From contig CM070730.1 in assembly GCA_036346275.1 (NCBI GenBank), positions 43,260,918-43,324,917 of the forward strand: DNA of 64,000 nt. Reading direction: 5' to 3'. This stretch comes from Otatea glauca. Lineage: Eukaryota; Streptophyta; Magnoliopsida; Poales; Poaceae. Position 1 is the stretch's first letter. Every line of letters begins with the position of its first letter. Shown here in pieces: positions 11,520 through 23,329 of this stretch. Below the pieces are notes generated by a model. That model did not search any database and was not told the origin of the DNA. It saw only the letters and a list, made by a program, of their open reading frames with translations. The translations under genes were made by a program, and so were the position numbers.

Positions 11520-13325
11520 TTTCTTGTTAACTCAATACCTTCCTCAGCATTATTTGATTCTGGAGCATCGCATTCTTTTATATCGAAGAATTTTGTTGAA
11601 CAATTTGGTTGGGAAATCTTTACCCTTAAGAGCCCTATGATAGTTCAATCACCGGGAAAAGAATTGAGAACTAGTTCAGGATGCCCAAGTGCAACCATAA
11701 AATCAATGGGGTAGAATTCTAGCTAATCTTATCATCTTGGATTCTAAAGGAATAGATGTCATCCTAGGGATGGATTGGTTAATCAAGTATAAAGGTCAAA
11801 TAGATTGTGCCAGTAGAGTCATCACCCTTACCAATTCAGAAGACATTCGAGTGGAGTATATGCCTGATGAGTCTGCAAGTAAGAAGTGCGCTTTGAACTG
11901 TTTGAAGGAATCAACTTTGGAAAGTATGCATGTGGTGCAAGAATATCCAGATGTATTTCCTGAAGATTTGCTAGGTATACCGCTTGATCGAGATGTAGAG
12001 TTCGTCATAGAGCTAGTCCCTGGTACGGCTCCTATTTCAAAGAGACCCTACCGCATGCCAGCCAATGAACTCGCCGAGATGAAGAAACAGATTGAGGAGT
12101 TGCAAGAAAAAGGATACGTTCATCCAAATTCGTCACCTTGGGGAGCGCCAGTTTTTTTGTAAAGAAAAAGGATAATAGTTTGCGCTTGTGCACGGACTAT
12201 AGAGCTCTGAATGAAGTCACAATCAAGAACAAGTATCCGTTGCCCAGGATTGATGACCTGTTTGATCAGTTAAAAGGAGCATGTATTTTCTCCAAGATCG
12301 ATCTTCGATCTGGATACCATCAGTTGAAAATAAGGTCACAAGATATTTCGAAGACAGCTTTTGCTACCCGATATGGACTATATGAGTTCACAGTTATGTC
12401 ATTTGGTCTGACCAATGCACCAGCTTATTTTATGAACTTGATGAATAAAGTATTTATGAAATACCTGGACAAGTTTGTGGTAGTATTCATAGATGATATT
12501 CTTATCTATTCCAAAGATGAAGCAGAACATAAAGGTCATTTGAGGATGGTGTTAAAAAAGCTCAGAAATCATCAGTTGTATGCTAAGTTTAGCAAGTGTG
12601 AGTTTTGGTTGAAAGAAGTTGCTTTCTTGGGACATATAATTTCTGCTGGAGGTGTCGCAGTAGACCCTGAAAAAGTGAAAGGTGTACTTGATTGGAGGCA
12701 ACCCAAGTCAGTGCCTGATATCAGAAGTTTTCTTGGTTTAGCGGGATACTACCGAAGATTCATAGAAGGATTTTCAAAGATTGCAGGACCGCTTACCTAG
12801 TTGCTGAAGAAGGAAAAGAAGTTTGAATGGTCTGAAGCTTGTGAGCAAAGTTTTTAGGAATTAAAGAAAAGATTGACCTCAGCCCCGGTGCTCATTTTAC
12901 CAGACATTCGGAAGAACTTTGAGATTTTCTGTGATACTTCAAGACAGGGACTTGGATGTGTTTTGATACAAGAAGGTAAAGTAGTTGCATACGCCTCTCG
13001 GCAGTTGCGACCATATGAGGAAAACTATCCAACCCATGACTTGGAAATGGCTGCAGTTGTGCATGCACTAAAGTTGTGGAGGTATTATCTCATTGGAAAG
13101 CGTTGTGAGATTTTCACAGATCATAAGAGTTTGAAGTATATCTTCACTCAAGCAGACCTCAACCTAAGACAAAGAAGATGGTTAGAGTTAATAAAGGATT
13201 ATGATGTGGGAATACATTATCATCCTGGTAAGGCTAATGTAGTTGCCGATGCCTTAAGCCAGAAGAGCTACTGCAATAATTTGATGATTCAAGAAGGTCA
13301 ACCTGCTCTTCACGAGGAATTTTAG
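11520..13325 (+). pseudogene. E1 protease-reverse transcriptase-RNase H (broken)
   Basis: The protease active site DSGASHSFIS is visible at about 11556-11585, followed by a frameshift near 11690 and the DVILGMDWL motif. The RT has YPLPRIDDLFDQL, DLRSGYHQL and catalytic FIDD near 12486. RNase H has FEIFCDTSRQGLG and ADALSQ. Stops: TAG at 12798, TAG at about 12855 and TAG at 13323. In E2 each of these codons is glutamine. One further frameshift lies near 12160. Comparison with the open E2 pol makes the breaks clear. Confidence 0.9.
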
Positions 13326-13328
13326 TGT

Positions 13329-14813
13329 TTGAATTTGGAACTAGTAGAGGAAGGTTCCGTTGCTGCTTTGGAGATTCAACCAACCCTGGAGGATCAGATC
13401 AAAAAGCTGCAAAAGTCAGATAAAGAAGCTACTAAGATCAAGGATAGAATAAAGAAAGGTAAAGCCCCTGAATTTTCAGAGGATGAAAAAGGAACCGTTT
13501 GGCTTGGAAAAAGTATATATGAGCCGAATCAAAAAGAGATCAAGCAGTTGATATTAAAGGAGGCGCATGAGTCAGCATACTAAATTCATCCAGGTAATAC
13601 TAAGATGTATCATGATCTTCGTGGTATATATTGGTGGCCAAGGATGAGAAAAGAAATTGCAGAGTACATAGCTATGTGTGATGTATGCCAGCGAGTTAAA
13701 GCTGAACATCAAAGACCCGCAGGATTGCTACAGCAGTTAAAGGTACCTGAATGGAAGTGAGAAGAAATTGGAATGGATTTCATTACAGGACTTCCGAGAA
13801 CCAGATCAGGTTATGATCCAATATGGGTTGTAGTGGATCGATTGACAAAAGTTGCACATTTCATTCCTGTGAGAACAACTTACCAGGGAGATCAACTTGC
13901 AGAGTTGTATATGTCACGAATCGTGTGTTTTCATGGTGTGCCAAAGAGAATTGTATCAGATCGAGGCACACAATTCACTTCAAGGTTCTGGCAAAAGTTG
14001 CAAGAAGCATTGGGTACCAACCTGAATTTCAGCACAGCTTATCATCCTCAGACTGATGCACAAACTGAGCGAGTAAACCAAATCCTTGAAGATATGTTAA
14101 GGTCTTGTGCACTGTCCAATGCGGCAAGATGGGATCAAAGTTTACCATATGCAGAGTTCTCATATAACAATAGTTATCAAGCAAGTTTGCAGATGTCGCC
14201 ATTTGAAGCCTTGTATGGAAGAAAGTGCCGAACACCTCTCTGTTGGAATGAAACAGGAGATCGCCAAGTCTTTGATCCTGATATTTTGCAAAAGGCTGAA
14301 GAACAAGTAAAAATGATTCAAGAAAGATTGAGAACAGCACAGTCTAGGCAAAAGAGCTACGCTGATAATCGTCGAAGAGAGTTAACCTTTGCTCCTGGTG
14401 ACTATGTGTACTTGAAAGTCTCGCCGCTTAGAGGGATGCGTCGATTTCAAGTTCGTGGAAAATTAGCACCAAGATTTATTGGACCGTTCCCAATCCTACC
14501 CAGAAGTGGACAAGTGGCTTATCAGTTGGAGCTGCCACCGCCGTTATAAAATGTTCACAATGTGTTCCATGTGTCGCAGTTGAAAAAGTGCCTCAAAGTT
14601 CCAGAAGAACAAATGCAGATTGAGAATGTTGAGCTACAGGATGATCTTACCTACCTAGAGTATCCGATCAAAATTCTGGATGAAGCAGAACGCAGAACAA
14701 GAAACAGGACAATCAAGTTTTGCAAGGTTCAGTGGAACAACCACTCAGAAAAAGAAGCAACTTGGGAGCGAGAAGAAGATCTTAGAGAAGAGTACCCCAA
14801 AATTTTTCCCTAG
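13329..14813 (+). pseudogene. E1 integrase and chromodomain (broken)
   Basis: After RNase H come the HHCC integrase zinc finger (IHPGNTKMYHDL ... CDVCQRVK) and the DDE core: Asp in MDFITGLP, Asp in VSDRGTQFTSRFW and Glu in ILEDML. The C-terminus has KILDEAERRTRNRTIKF then ATWEREEDL, a chromodomain-like end that in chromoviruses guides integration to marked chromatin. Stops are TAA at about 13581, TGA replacing a Trp codon at about 13758, and TAA at 14547. The last stretch ends at TAG 14811-14813. Confidence 0.88.
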
Positions 14814-14844
14814 TCTGCCCAAATCTCGGGGTCGAGATTTCTTT

Positions 14845-14856
14845 AAGGGGGGGAGG
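14845..14856 (+). other. E1 polypurine tract
   Basis: AAGGGGGGGAGG lies two bases before the 3' LTR start TGTAACATT, the expected site for plus-strand priming. Confidence 0.9.
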
Positions 14857-14858
14857 TT

Positions 14859-17156
14859 TGTAACATTCCAAAATCTGAGTTTTAGAATGTTTAAATCTGA
14901 AAATTCACCATTGCATTTTTCTTGAATTAAATTCAGCTTAATATGAATTTTCTATTTATAAAACGAATTAATTTGGCTAATCTATCCATCAAACAAAAGA
15001 TTTTTATTTTTAGTTAGCTTCATTATGCTGCAAGGAATTCTCTATTTTTGGAGATTTTTCTGAATTTATTTGCTTTTATTTGAATTTCTGGAATTTAATT
15101 AATTCGGAAAATGTTTTAATTTCTAAAACCCTTTCCGGGCCGAATCCTTTCGCCGGCCCATTTTCGCGGCCCGTTTCCTCCCTAACGCCGCCTGACCCAT
15201 CTCCCTCGGCCCGATCCGCTCGCCCGGCCCAGCCAGCCGCGCGCCTCCACGTGGCATGCCACCTCAGCCGGTCCCGATTCATTGTGGACCGAGTCGCTGG
15301 CGCGTGGGTCCCACCTGTCAGCCGGCAAATTCTTTTGGATTTACTCTTTTCCAGAAAATCCGAAAATTCCAGCCAATCACGTCTTGCCACGTGTCAGCCT
15401 CTCTGATTTTCTGATCTGGGAATCTTCCCGGAGCCCGTTCTCCTCCGTTCGAGCTCCGATTCCTGTGATTCAAATTTCTAAATTCATCTAAATTCTTGAT
15501 CTATCTTCCAGTACCATTCTTTTTAATTTTTGAATTTTGTTTGAATTTTTTTTATTTATTTGCTCTCGTTTCGCGTGTAGACGACGCAATCGAAGATCAG
15601 TCGAATCAACAATCAGAGGTAGAACCAGCAAGAGGCAGCGAAGGCAAGTCTTCCTTGAACATATTGATCCCAAATTTACAAAATGCCTATATTGTTTTAA
15701 ATTATGCATGCTTACTTTTATGCAAAGTACTTTAAATATAGTTTTAGAATATAGTTAAATACTATAATTTGTTATACCCTCATTGGTATTGATCATGTCA
15801 AACCTTTGTCACCCTAGTTAATATTAGCTATTTTATTTGATGATATCCAGTAGTTTAGCATGGAACGGTAGAATTGCTTAGTCCAGCTTAAGCGTTTCGG
15901 TATTGTGCCATTATGGGAATCATTTCAAATGTTGTTTAAACTTATTTGTGAAATCGCGGCAATTGGTGTTGCTGCTGTAATTTAAGTAAAATAAAGTGGA
16001 AATGGTTTAGATCGGGGCGGATGGATGTTTGGCGGGTGCAGAAAGCACGAGACCTTGGTATGTGAATGTTCCGCCCTAGTCAATTAAGGACCGAAGCGTA
16101 TGTTACCATGGACCGAGCACTACCGTACAACCACAAGTCTATATGGGTACGACCTGGCTAAATAATTTGTGCGTCTCATTATTAGCTTCACCAATTGGTG
16201 AGTGCCAGATGTTAGCCGGTGCAAGAGGGGGCTTCTGTACTGGGCAGCTAGAACCCTAACAGCGGTGAAACCTTAGCGGGCGAGGTTAATAGTGGGGTTG
16301 TACATTGTAAAGGCCTTGTCATGATCTCTCTGCCGACACACCAAAGGAAGTGTGTTAATTGCATGGCAACAAAAGTCGATCATGTCTTGTGGGTAAAGTG
16401 TATACACTCTGCAGAGTTAAAACTACTTAAGTAGCCGTGCCCACGGTCAAGGGCAGGCGAGGTACGCTTGCACATTGTAGATTTCATGGTTTTGTTTTAA
16501 ATAAAAATGATGGTTTGGGAATCCGAGAGCAGATGGAACTCTCGGGTTATGGTTTGGCGGATGGAGCCAGTCAGGTAGATGGAACCTACTCAGTTGACAT
16601 ATCAAATTCAATTACTATGCTATTACCTTTTTGTCAAATGATGCTTTGTGAAATTATTATTGGTATTTACATTTAAACTTTGTTTTATGCTAAAAGAGAC
16701 ATATTATGCCTTCAATTGTTTAACTTTGCATTTAGTCATCATGCATTATGTTTCCAAGACTTGCGGAGTACATTTTGTGCTCACCCTTACAACATCCCCA
16801 ACCTTCCACAGAAGAGTTCGCAAAAGCTGAAGGTGACTACGATTTCTACGCTTGTGGTTACGACGAAGGCGATCCGGAATGCTAGGACGCGAACCCAGTC
16901 GATTGCCTGTTGGGCAAATGGATGGGCTTATCCTGCTTTTGTTATTTCGTTTCCGCTGTTTCTTATTGAACTCAAGCTATGATGCTGCTTATTTGTAATA
17001 ATCGGCCATAAGGCTAATACTCTTTTGCTTAATTAATATTATATGCTTCGTGATATGGATGTGTTGTTATCATTGTTTCTACTGTGTGTGTTAGCTTTTC
17101 CTGGACTAGCACATGTTATACACAGAGGGTTCGGATTTGGAAATCCGGTCCCGACA
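14859..17156 (+). repeat. E1 3' LTR with internal deletion
   Basis: A 2,298-bp copy of the 6792-9734 LTR with the same ends. Between GGCCCGATCCGC (about 15215) and CGTGGCATGCCACC (about 15249) it lacks roughly 645 bp present in the 5' LTR, including the TATA-like site. E2 LTRs have a comparable GC-rich block, so loss here is likelier than gain in the other copy. Confidence 0.9.
16407..16434 (+). other. Twin palindromes in E1 3' LTR
   Basis: CTCTGCAGAG, six bases, then CTACTTAAGTAG, identical to the pair in the 5' LTR. Confidence 0.6.
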
Positions 17157-17161
17157 ATAAT
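17157..17161. repeat. Target site duplication of E1 (right)
   Basis: ATAAT, an exact copy of 6787-6791, directly after the LTR end CCCGACA. Confidence 0.9.
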
Positions 17162-19180
17162 ACGCTAGTCATGTTAGGTCGATAGTAGGTAGGACCTATA
17201 TGGTCTTCTCTTCCACTGAGCTCCTAGCCACGCTTCTATGGCTGTCGGCACCTAGCTCCCTCCCTCTTTGTTTTAACTTGGAGAAGTCCTATGGGTCTCA
17301 CTTATTATTTACCTAAAAATGGGCCAACGTATCATCATATGTAGTAAAACCGCTCACTTATCATACTACGAAGGTAATATCACAATACGAAATTAGGTCA
17401 GGGTGTTGTCTGAATTGGGTTAAATGTTTGATTTTATAATTTAAGGTGCTAGATGAACTTTTAAACAAAATTGATAGAGTTATATTGATTTTCCTTTAAA
17501 AGGAAACTATTACGTTATTACTTATGGCCCAAATAATCACTAGTCTAACTGAAGTTCTCCTAACTAGTGGGAGAGAAAATATGCTTTAAGGCATGGTTGT
17601 CTGCAGATAAAAAATCCGAGTGCTACATAGGTTGGGCTATTGACTGATACAAATACATGGTTCACACGCGTCGCTTCTCACCGGTTGTAAAACTATTACA
17701 TTATTACTTATGGCCCAACCAATCACTAGTCTAACTGAAGTTCTCCTAACTAGTGGGAGAGAAAATATGCTTCAAGGCATGGCTGTCTGCAGATAGAAAA
17801 TCCGAGTGCTTATATAGGTTGTGCTAATTTACTGAAACATATGCATGGTTCACACGCGTCGCTTCTCACGGGTTTGCAAATGAGCGGTTGGGTCAGGAGT
17901 CAGGACCAACACTAGATCAGAAGTCGTGCATCGGTTGGGTCGTAGGAATGTGCGTCCACGGAGTGCGAGTACATACCTCTTTATATGCTTCCTTGATTAT
18001 GACAGTAGAAGCTATATCTTGGTATCTGTGTAGCGGTGAATAGGGCCGATATTTCTTGTTTGATTCGCAGTTGGATCCTGTTAGAATCAGATTCAGAAAC
18101 ACATTTTAGTATCTTGAATTTGAGCCTAGATCTGGATAGATCATTCTGGATTTGAAATCAGATTTGGAGAATGTAATATCTACTGGATTCGGATCAGGAC
18201 TTGGATATCAGATCAAATTCCATTCGGATTATGGCAAGCTAGGTTGTTATCTAAAGGTAGTTAGTATAAAACATATGCGCGAATGTAATATGTACGAAAT
18301 TATGAATTTAAAGTAGTGTGGAGCATATGGACCAAATTCAAATTGATTGTCTATTTCTTTCTAATATTATAGAAATGATTATTATTTAAAAAATTAGAAA
18401 AGTTATTGACATTCATTTTCATTTTAAACTTTTTTAGGTTTTATATAGATTGTTTTTGTCGTAACTCATAAAAATTTAATCTGTGTAGAACTTGTATCAT
18501 ATATTCGTGACGTGTTGAAGTGATAACGGTATGTGTTTAATATATTTTTCCTATATATACTTATTATTCATATATTTTATCTATTTTCAACCTAAACCTA
18601 TCGTGTAACCACATTCTAAATACTACGAATTCGTATCGATATTTGACTTTAAATCCGAGGGAAAAATATATATTAACCCGTTTTCGTCCGAGTAACGGGC
18701 ACTCGCTGACAAGGAAGCAGCAAAGCAAGCAAGCACCTTTGGTGTGGCTGAATAGGACAGGGCAGGAGAGAGAATCATTAATGGATGGATGGATGGATCG
18801 ACAGCGGCTGTGGGAGAGCTGATGTGATACGAGGAGGTGCATGCACCTCGCGAAACAGGCTTGGCATCTCCACCCCGCGCGCCCACGGGAACGATGGGCG
18901 GTTTTGCCACGACGGGTGCAGTGAATGGGACGTCGGGCAGTCGAGTCCACACACCACACAACCGCATCTTTTGGATGCCTTTGCTGCTGCTCCTGCTTCC
19001 TGCTGCAGTGACCAGCATGCCTAATTGCCTAACATTGTTGTTAATACTAGTTAGTTTGAATCCGTGCGTTGCCGCCAGGCGAATCATAATTTTTTCTTTA
19101 CAAAACAAAAAATAAATAAAAATACTGTGGCCCCACGTTAACAGAGGAAGGGAAATTTTTTCCCAAAGAATTTTAAAAAG
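17162..19180. other. Intervening DNA without a recognisable gene
   Basis: Non-LTR DNA between E1 and E3. It contains a 186-bp direct duplication (17504-17875), AT-rich sequence to about 18600, and a mixed-composition stretch near 18690-19030 with an (ATGG)n run at about 18781-18797. Open frames overlap on both strands near 18560-19360 but show no domain and partly run into the E3 LTR. Confidence 0.4.
17504..17875. repeat. 186-bp tandem duplication
   Basis: AAACTATTACGTTATTACTT at 17504 recurs at 17690 with few changes. Both copies continue through TCACTAGTCTAACTGAAG, GTCTGCAGATA and TTCACACGCGTCGCTTCTCA. The two units abut with a period of 186 bp. Confidence 0.85.
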
Positions 19181-19185
19181 GAAAT
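19181..19185. repeat. Target site duplication of E3 (left)
   Basis: GAAAT just before TGTCGGCG, repeated exactly at 30614-30618. Confidence 0.88.
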
Positions 19186-20046
19186 TGTCGGCGTTTTCGG
19201 GAGCGCCGGCAAGTAAAATTTGTAAGTCTAGGGGGTCGCGCGTTCCACTCCCTGAATGGTTAGACTCGTGAGTCCAAGATGTATACTGGTTCGGGCTGAA
19301 GGTTCCTACTCCAGTTCGTGTGTGGTGGTGTTGTATTACTCTTGGTACAGATGACTGCACAAAGTTTTACAAGCGAGAATGCCAATGGCTTAGCGAGAGG
19401 AGTTTGATAGCGCTCTCTCCCTTTCTTGTTCTTGCTCGTTGCCCCTACGATCGTTCACCGCCTCCTTTTATACGAAGGAAGGGGCGGGTTACATCGAGAG
19501 TAAGGAGGAAAGCGAGGCGACCACGCTAGGAGCTCCGGTCCTTCGTCCCCGTGGGTGGTCGCCATCCGCCTTGCCCATGCCGGGTTGGTAGCCTTGGTGG
19601 TCGTGGAGGTTAGGTATTTCCGGAAGTAGCGTACTTGCCCTCCGTGGTCCTTGCGAATCGCCGACGCCGAGATGCGTGGACGCTGGTGCCGCCTCGGGAG
19701 GAGCGGCGCTCGTCTTTGACGTGGATCGGTTGATGGGGCCGAAGCTTTGTCTTCTGATCACCGTGTCTTCTTGGGAAGGAGCTACCGCCTTGTATAGTCG
19801 CCCGATTGACCTTATTCGAGGGTACGTGGCGGTAGGCGGTGAGGACGACACGCGGCACTCGGCGCTTGTCACCTTGGTTGGGTTGAGTCGGAGATCCCGC
19901 CCGCCAAGATGGGGTCGGAGCGTATGTCTGGTCGGATTCGCTTCTCGGCGGTCGGGAGCGGATGCCTTGCGCGGTCTCGCAGGCGATTCGGTCGGCGGCG
20001 GGCCGGGCGCGTCCTGTTGGGGTATCCTTTTTATTAGTATTCGTCA
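19186..20046 (-). repeat. E3 3' LTR
   Basis: An 861-bp LTR reading TGTCGGCGTTTT to TATTCGTCA on the plus strand. It aligns throughout with 29762-30613, with many small indels. Confidence 0.9.
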
Positions 20047-20061
20047 GTAGCCCCCGAACTC
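20047..20061 (-). other. E3 polypurine tract
   Basis: The minus strand reads GAGTTCGGGGGCTAC directly before LTR start TGACG. G-rich tracts ending GGGGGCTA are usual in this lineage. Confidence 0.7.
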
Positions 20062-20462
20062 CCAAGCGATTTCGGCAGATTCGGTTGGGGTTGAACTTGA
20101 CGAAAGTGGTGGCGGGCTCGTAGGTCGGTCCGCACGATCCGGTTAGCGATTTCCGTCGGTGTGCCGTTGGATCGGCGGTACCTGTCCTGGAGTTTGGCCG
20201 GGGGCATTTGAACCGCCGGGGGCTTTTACTTGCCTCGTTGCGCATGCCGAGCATAGTTTGGCGCGCCGCGCCTGCTCGTCTTCTTGACTGCCTCGGGTTT
20301 CTGGTGAAGGATGCTTCGTTTTTCGCACCTGCATTTACTCGAGACGCTTAGCCTCCTTCGTCCGGATATATATATCCTGCGTACCGTAGCTTGCTTGAAG
20401 GGGACGAGCTTTTCTTTTGTTCTTTCAAATGGCTTGAGACATCCTCTAGTCTTTAGCTTCGC

Positions 20463-20808
20463 GATGGTGTCACGGTGGAAGAAGAAGATCCTCTGGCCGA
20501 GCTTTGGGCTGAGTTCGACCAGGCGATGGACGAGCTCAGGGAGGAAGAAGCTGCAGCCCGCGACGCTGCTTCGTTGACGCGCTGCTCGAGGTCGTTCCGA
20601 GGCTCGAGGTGGTAAGGGGGCCCTTCGAGGCGATGGCGCAAGGGCGCCGATCCGTGAGTTAGTGCGGCGCGTCGATGTCGCCGAACGGCAGCAGAGGCAT
20701 CGGCGTGTTGCTTCGCGCCGTGGCGGTGTCCGTCCCGACGACCGGCAAGGGCCTACCAAAGATGCCGTCGGTGCCACCGATGCCGCACGGATGTTTGATA
20801 GGTTCTAG
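20463..20808 (+). pseudogene. Antisense coding-like block in E3 3' region
   Basis: On the strand opposite to gag-pol, 20463-20613 reads as an acidic helical segment (PLAELWAEFDQAMDELREEE, then AAARDAASL). After a stop and frame change, 20641-20808 reads IRELVRRVDVAERQQRHRRV, then ARMFDRF and TAG, with AWVESCRG continuing in frame. AT-rich sequence with AATGAAA follows near 20899. Additional antisense ORFs between pol and the 3' LTR are documented in Tat-lineage elements, and this looks like a decayed one. Function is unknown. Confidence 0.5.
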
Positions 20809-20965
20809 GCGTGGGTAGAGTCCTGCCGTGGTGCGGCGTGGCCACTCTTATATCCGCTCTTGTGTGTAAAGTTGTGTAAAGTTTGAGCTGTTGGCCTATA
20901 ATGAAATTTTCTTTTCTTTATGAAAATGTCTGCGATGAGTTTGCTTTAATTTTAATCGTTGTGGA

Positions 20966-22760
20966 TGGTGCCTCGGTCGTCAGGCGACCGGATGCCTCTG
21001 TGAGGTTCGGTGTCCGAGTGCCTTGGTTGGCGGGACGGCCGGATGCCTCTGTGAGGTTCGGTGTCCGAGTGCTCGCTTAACGTCGTAGCTAGACGAGTGC
21101 CTTGGTCGGCGGGACGGCCGGATGCCTCCGTGAGGTTCTAGTGTCCGATCGCCTTGGTGGCGGGGACGACCGGATGCCTCTGTGAGGTTCGGTGTCCGAG
21201 TGCTCGCTTAACGTCGTAGCTAGACGGTGCCTTGGTAGGCGGGGACGACCGGATGCCTCCGTGAGGTTCTAGTGTCCGATCGCCTTGGTCGGCGGGACGA
21301 CCGGATGCCTCTGTGAGGTTGGTGTCCGAGTGCCTTGGTTGGCGGGACGGCCGGATGCCTCTGTGAGGTTCGGTGTCCGAGTGCTCGTTTAACGTCGTAG
21401 CTAGACAGTGCCTTGGTCGGCAGGGACGACCGGATGCCTCCGGGGAGGTTCTAGTGTCCGATGGCCTTGGTGGCAGGACGACCGGATGCCTCTGTGAGGT
21501 TCGGGTGTCCGAGTGCTCGTTTAACGTCGTAGCTAGACAGTGCCTTGGTCGGCAAGGACGACCGGATGCCTCTGTGAGGTTCGGGTGTCCGAGTGCTCGT
21601 TTAACGTCGCAGCTAGACAGTGCCTTGGTCGGCAGGGACGACCGGATGCCTCCGTGAGGTTCTAGTGTCCGACTGCCATGGTCGGCAGGACGACCGGATG
21701 CCTCTGTGAGGTTCGGGTGTCCGAGTGCTCGTTTAACGTCGTAGCTAGACAGTGCCTTGGTCGGCAGGGACGACCGGATGCCTCTGTGAGGTTCGGGTGT
21801 CCGAGTGCCTTGGTCGGCGGGACGACCGGATGCCTCTGTGAGGTTCTGGTGTCCGAGTGCCTTGGTCGGCAGGACGACCGGATGCCTCTGTGAGGTTCGG
21901 GTGTCCGAGTGCTCGTTTAACGTCGTAGCTAGACAGTGCCTTGGTCGGCAGGGACGACCGGATGCCTCTGTGAGGTTCGGGTGTCCGAGTGCTCGTTTAA
22001 CGTCGTAGCTAGACAGTGCCTTGGTCGGCAGGGACGACCGGATGCCTCCGTGAGGTTCTAGTGTCCGACTGCCTTGGTCGGCAGGACGACCGGATGCCTC
22101 TGTGAGGTTCGGGTGTCCGAGTGCTCGTTTAACGTCGTAGCTAGACAGTGCCTTGGTCGGCAAGGACGACCGGATGCCTCTGTGAGGTTCGGGTGTCCGA
22201 GTGCCTTGGTCGGCAGGACGACCGGATGCCTCTGTGAGGTTCGGGTGTCCGAGTGCCTTGGTCGGCAGGACGACCGGATGCCTCTGTGAGGTTCGGGTGT
22301 CCGAGTGCTCGTTTAACGTCGTAGCTAGACAGTGCCTTGGTCGGCAGGACGACCGGATGCCTCCGTGAGGTTCTAGTGTCCGATCGCCTTGGTGGCAGGA
22401 CGACCGGATGCCTCCGTGGAGGTCCTGGTGCCCGAGTGCCCGTTTAACGTCGTAGCTGGACGGTGCCTTGGTCGGCAGGACGACCGGATGCCTCCGTGAG
22501 GTTCTAGTGTCCGACTGCCTTGGTCGGCGGGGACGACCGGATGCCTCGTGAGGTTCGGTGTCCGAGTGCCTTGGTCGGCAGGACGACCGGATGCCTCTGT
22601 GAGGTTCACTGGTGTCCGAGTGCCTTGGTCGGCAGGACGACCGGATGCCTCTGTGAGGTTCGGGTGTCCGAGTGCTCGTTTAACGTCGTAGCTAGACGTG
22701 AGTGCTCATTTACCGTCGTAGCTGGACGTGAGTGCTCGTTTACCGTCGTAGCTGGACGTG
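20966..22760. repeat. Satellite-like tandem array in the E3 3' untranslated region
   Basis: About 27 copies of a unit around GACCGGATGCCTCTGTGAGG followed by TTCGGGTGTCCGAGTGCCTT. Two unit types alternate: a short one of about 52 bp, and a long one of about 79 bp that adds CTCGTTTAACGTCGTAGC plus TAGACAGTG. The last copies decay to the added segment alone (about 22680-22760). The array produces long spurious frames on both strands. Such arrays in Tat 3' UTRs are known seeds of genomic satellites. Confidence 0.92.
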
Positions 22761-23329
22761 GGGCATCCTTCTCGAGTCCTCGTCGGGCGAGGGTAGCTGC
22801 GAGAGGAATGGCCGCCGTCTATCCCACATGCATACCCCATCCGCAGGTGTGGGACCTGGAGGGGATGAGCGGCGCGCGTTTACCTGCGTTGGTTTGAACG
22901 CCGTGCTCGTGGAGCTAATAGCGGGTAGTCCGAGTGGGTCCTCGGAGGTCCCGCCAAGGGGACCCTTCCGAGCGGACGGTCCCAGAGTAGGGTGTCCTGG
23001 CCCTGCTGTGGGGCGACCCATAAAAAACCTTTCTTTACTCAATCCCGTATGGACTCTAGGTCGTCCGCCGACCCAGAGCACAGCTGGCTGTCGCTCATTG
23101 ATGAGCTCCCGGGAGAGTGTGAAGTATGGTCTCGGACGCGAGTAGAGGTGATTAGGCCGTCCACCGACCTAACCGAGGGCCCACCGTGGGGCTCACCTCA
23201 TACCGCCCCTTGCTCAAGTTTTGCTTTGGGCGGCTTTATACCCATCCGGGGTAGGCCTTTTGAACCCGGCTCCTCGCTGGCCCCTGGCGCAAGCCACAAA
23301 GCTTTGCCGCCTTGGGGCCGCAGCGCCCG
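22761..23329. other. E3 3' region without clear gene
   Basis: GC-rich sequence between the array and the next coding-like block. Several overlapping open frames exist, but none has a motif I recognise. Confidence 0.35.

Larger units (their letters stand above)
6792..17156 (+). mobile_element. E1: complete Ty3/gypsy chromovirus, coding region decayed
   Basis: A 10,365-bp element with TGTAACATT...CCCGACA LTRs, a TGGTATCAGAGC primer site, gag with zinc knuckle, protease, RT, RNase H, integrase and a C-terminal chromodomain-like segment, a polypurine tract, and exact ATAAT target duplications. Domain order RT-RNase H-integrase is Ty3/gypsy. The long LTRs and chromodomain suggest the Tekay/Del group (inferred from layout; a tree would settle it). 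Gag and pol carry many stops and frameshifts, so it is non-autonomous. The 3' LTR has lost about 645 bp including the TATA region. Confidence 0.93.

Noticed and set aside
18560..19360. Possible host gene on either strand between E1 and E3
   Set aside because: The open frames overlap on both strands, lack motifs, and the longest runs into the E3 LTR.
21138..22163. 341-codon repetitive minus-strand ORF
   Set aside because: It is a reading of the tandem array; unit lengths not divisible by three give chance long frames on both strands, with no non-repeat sequence or domain.
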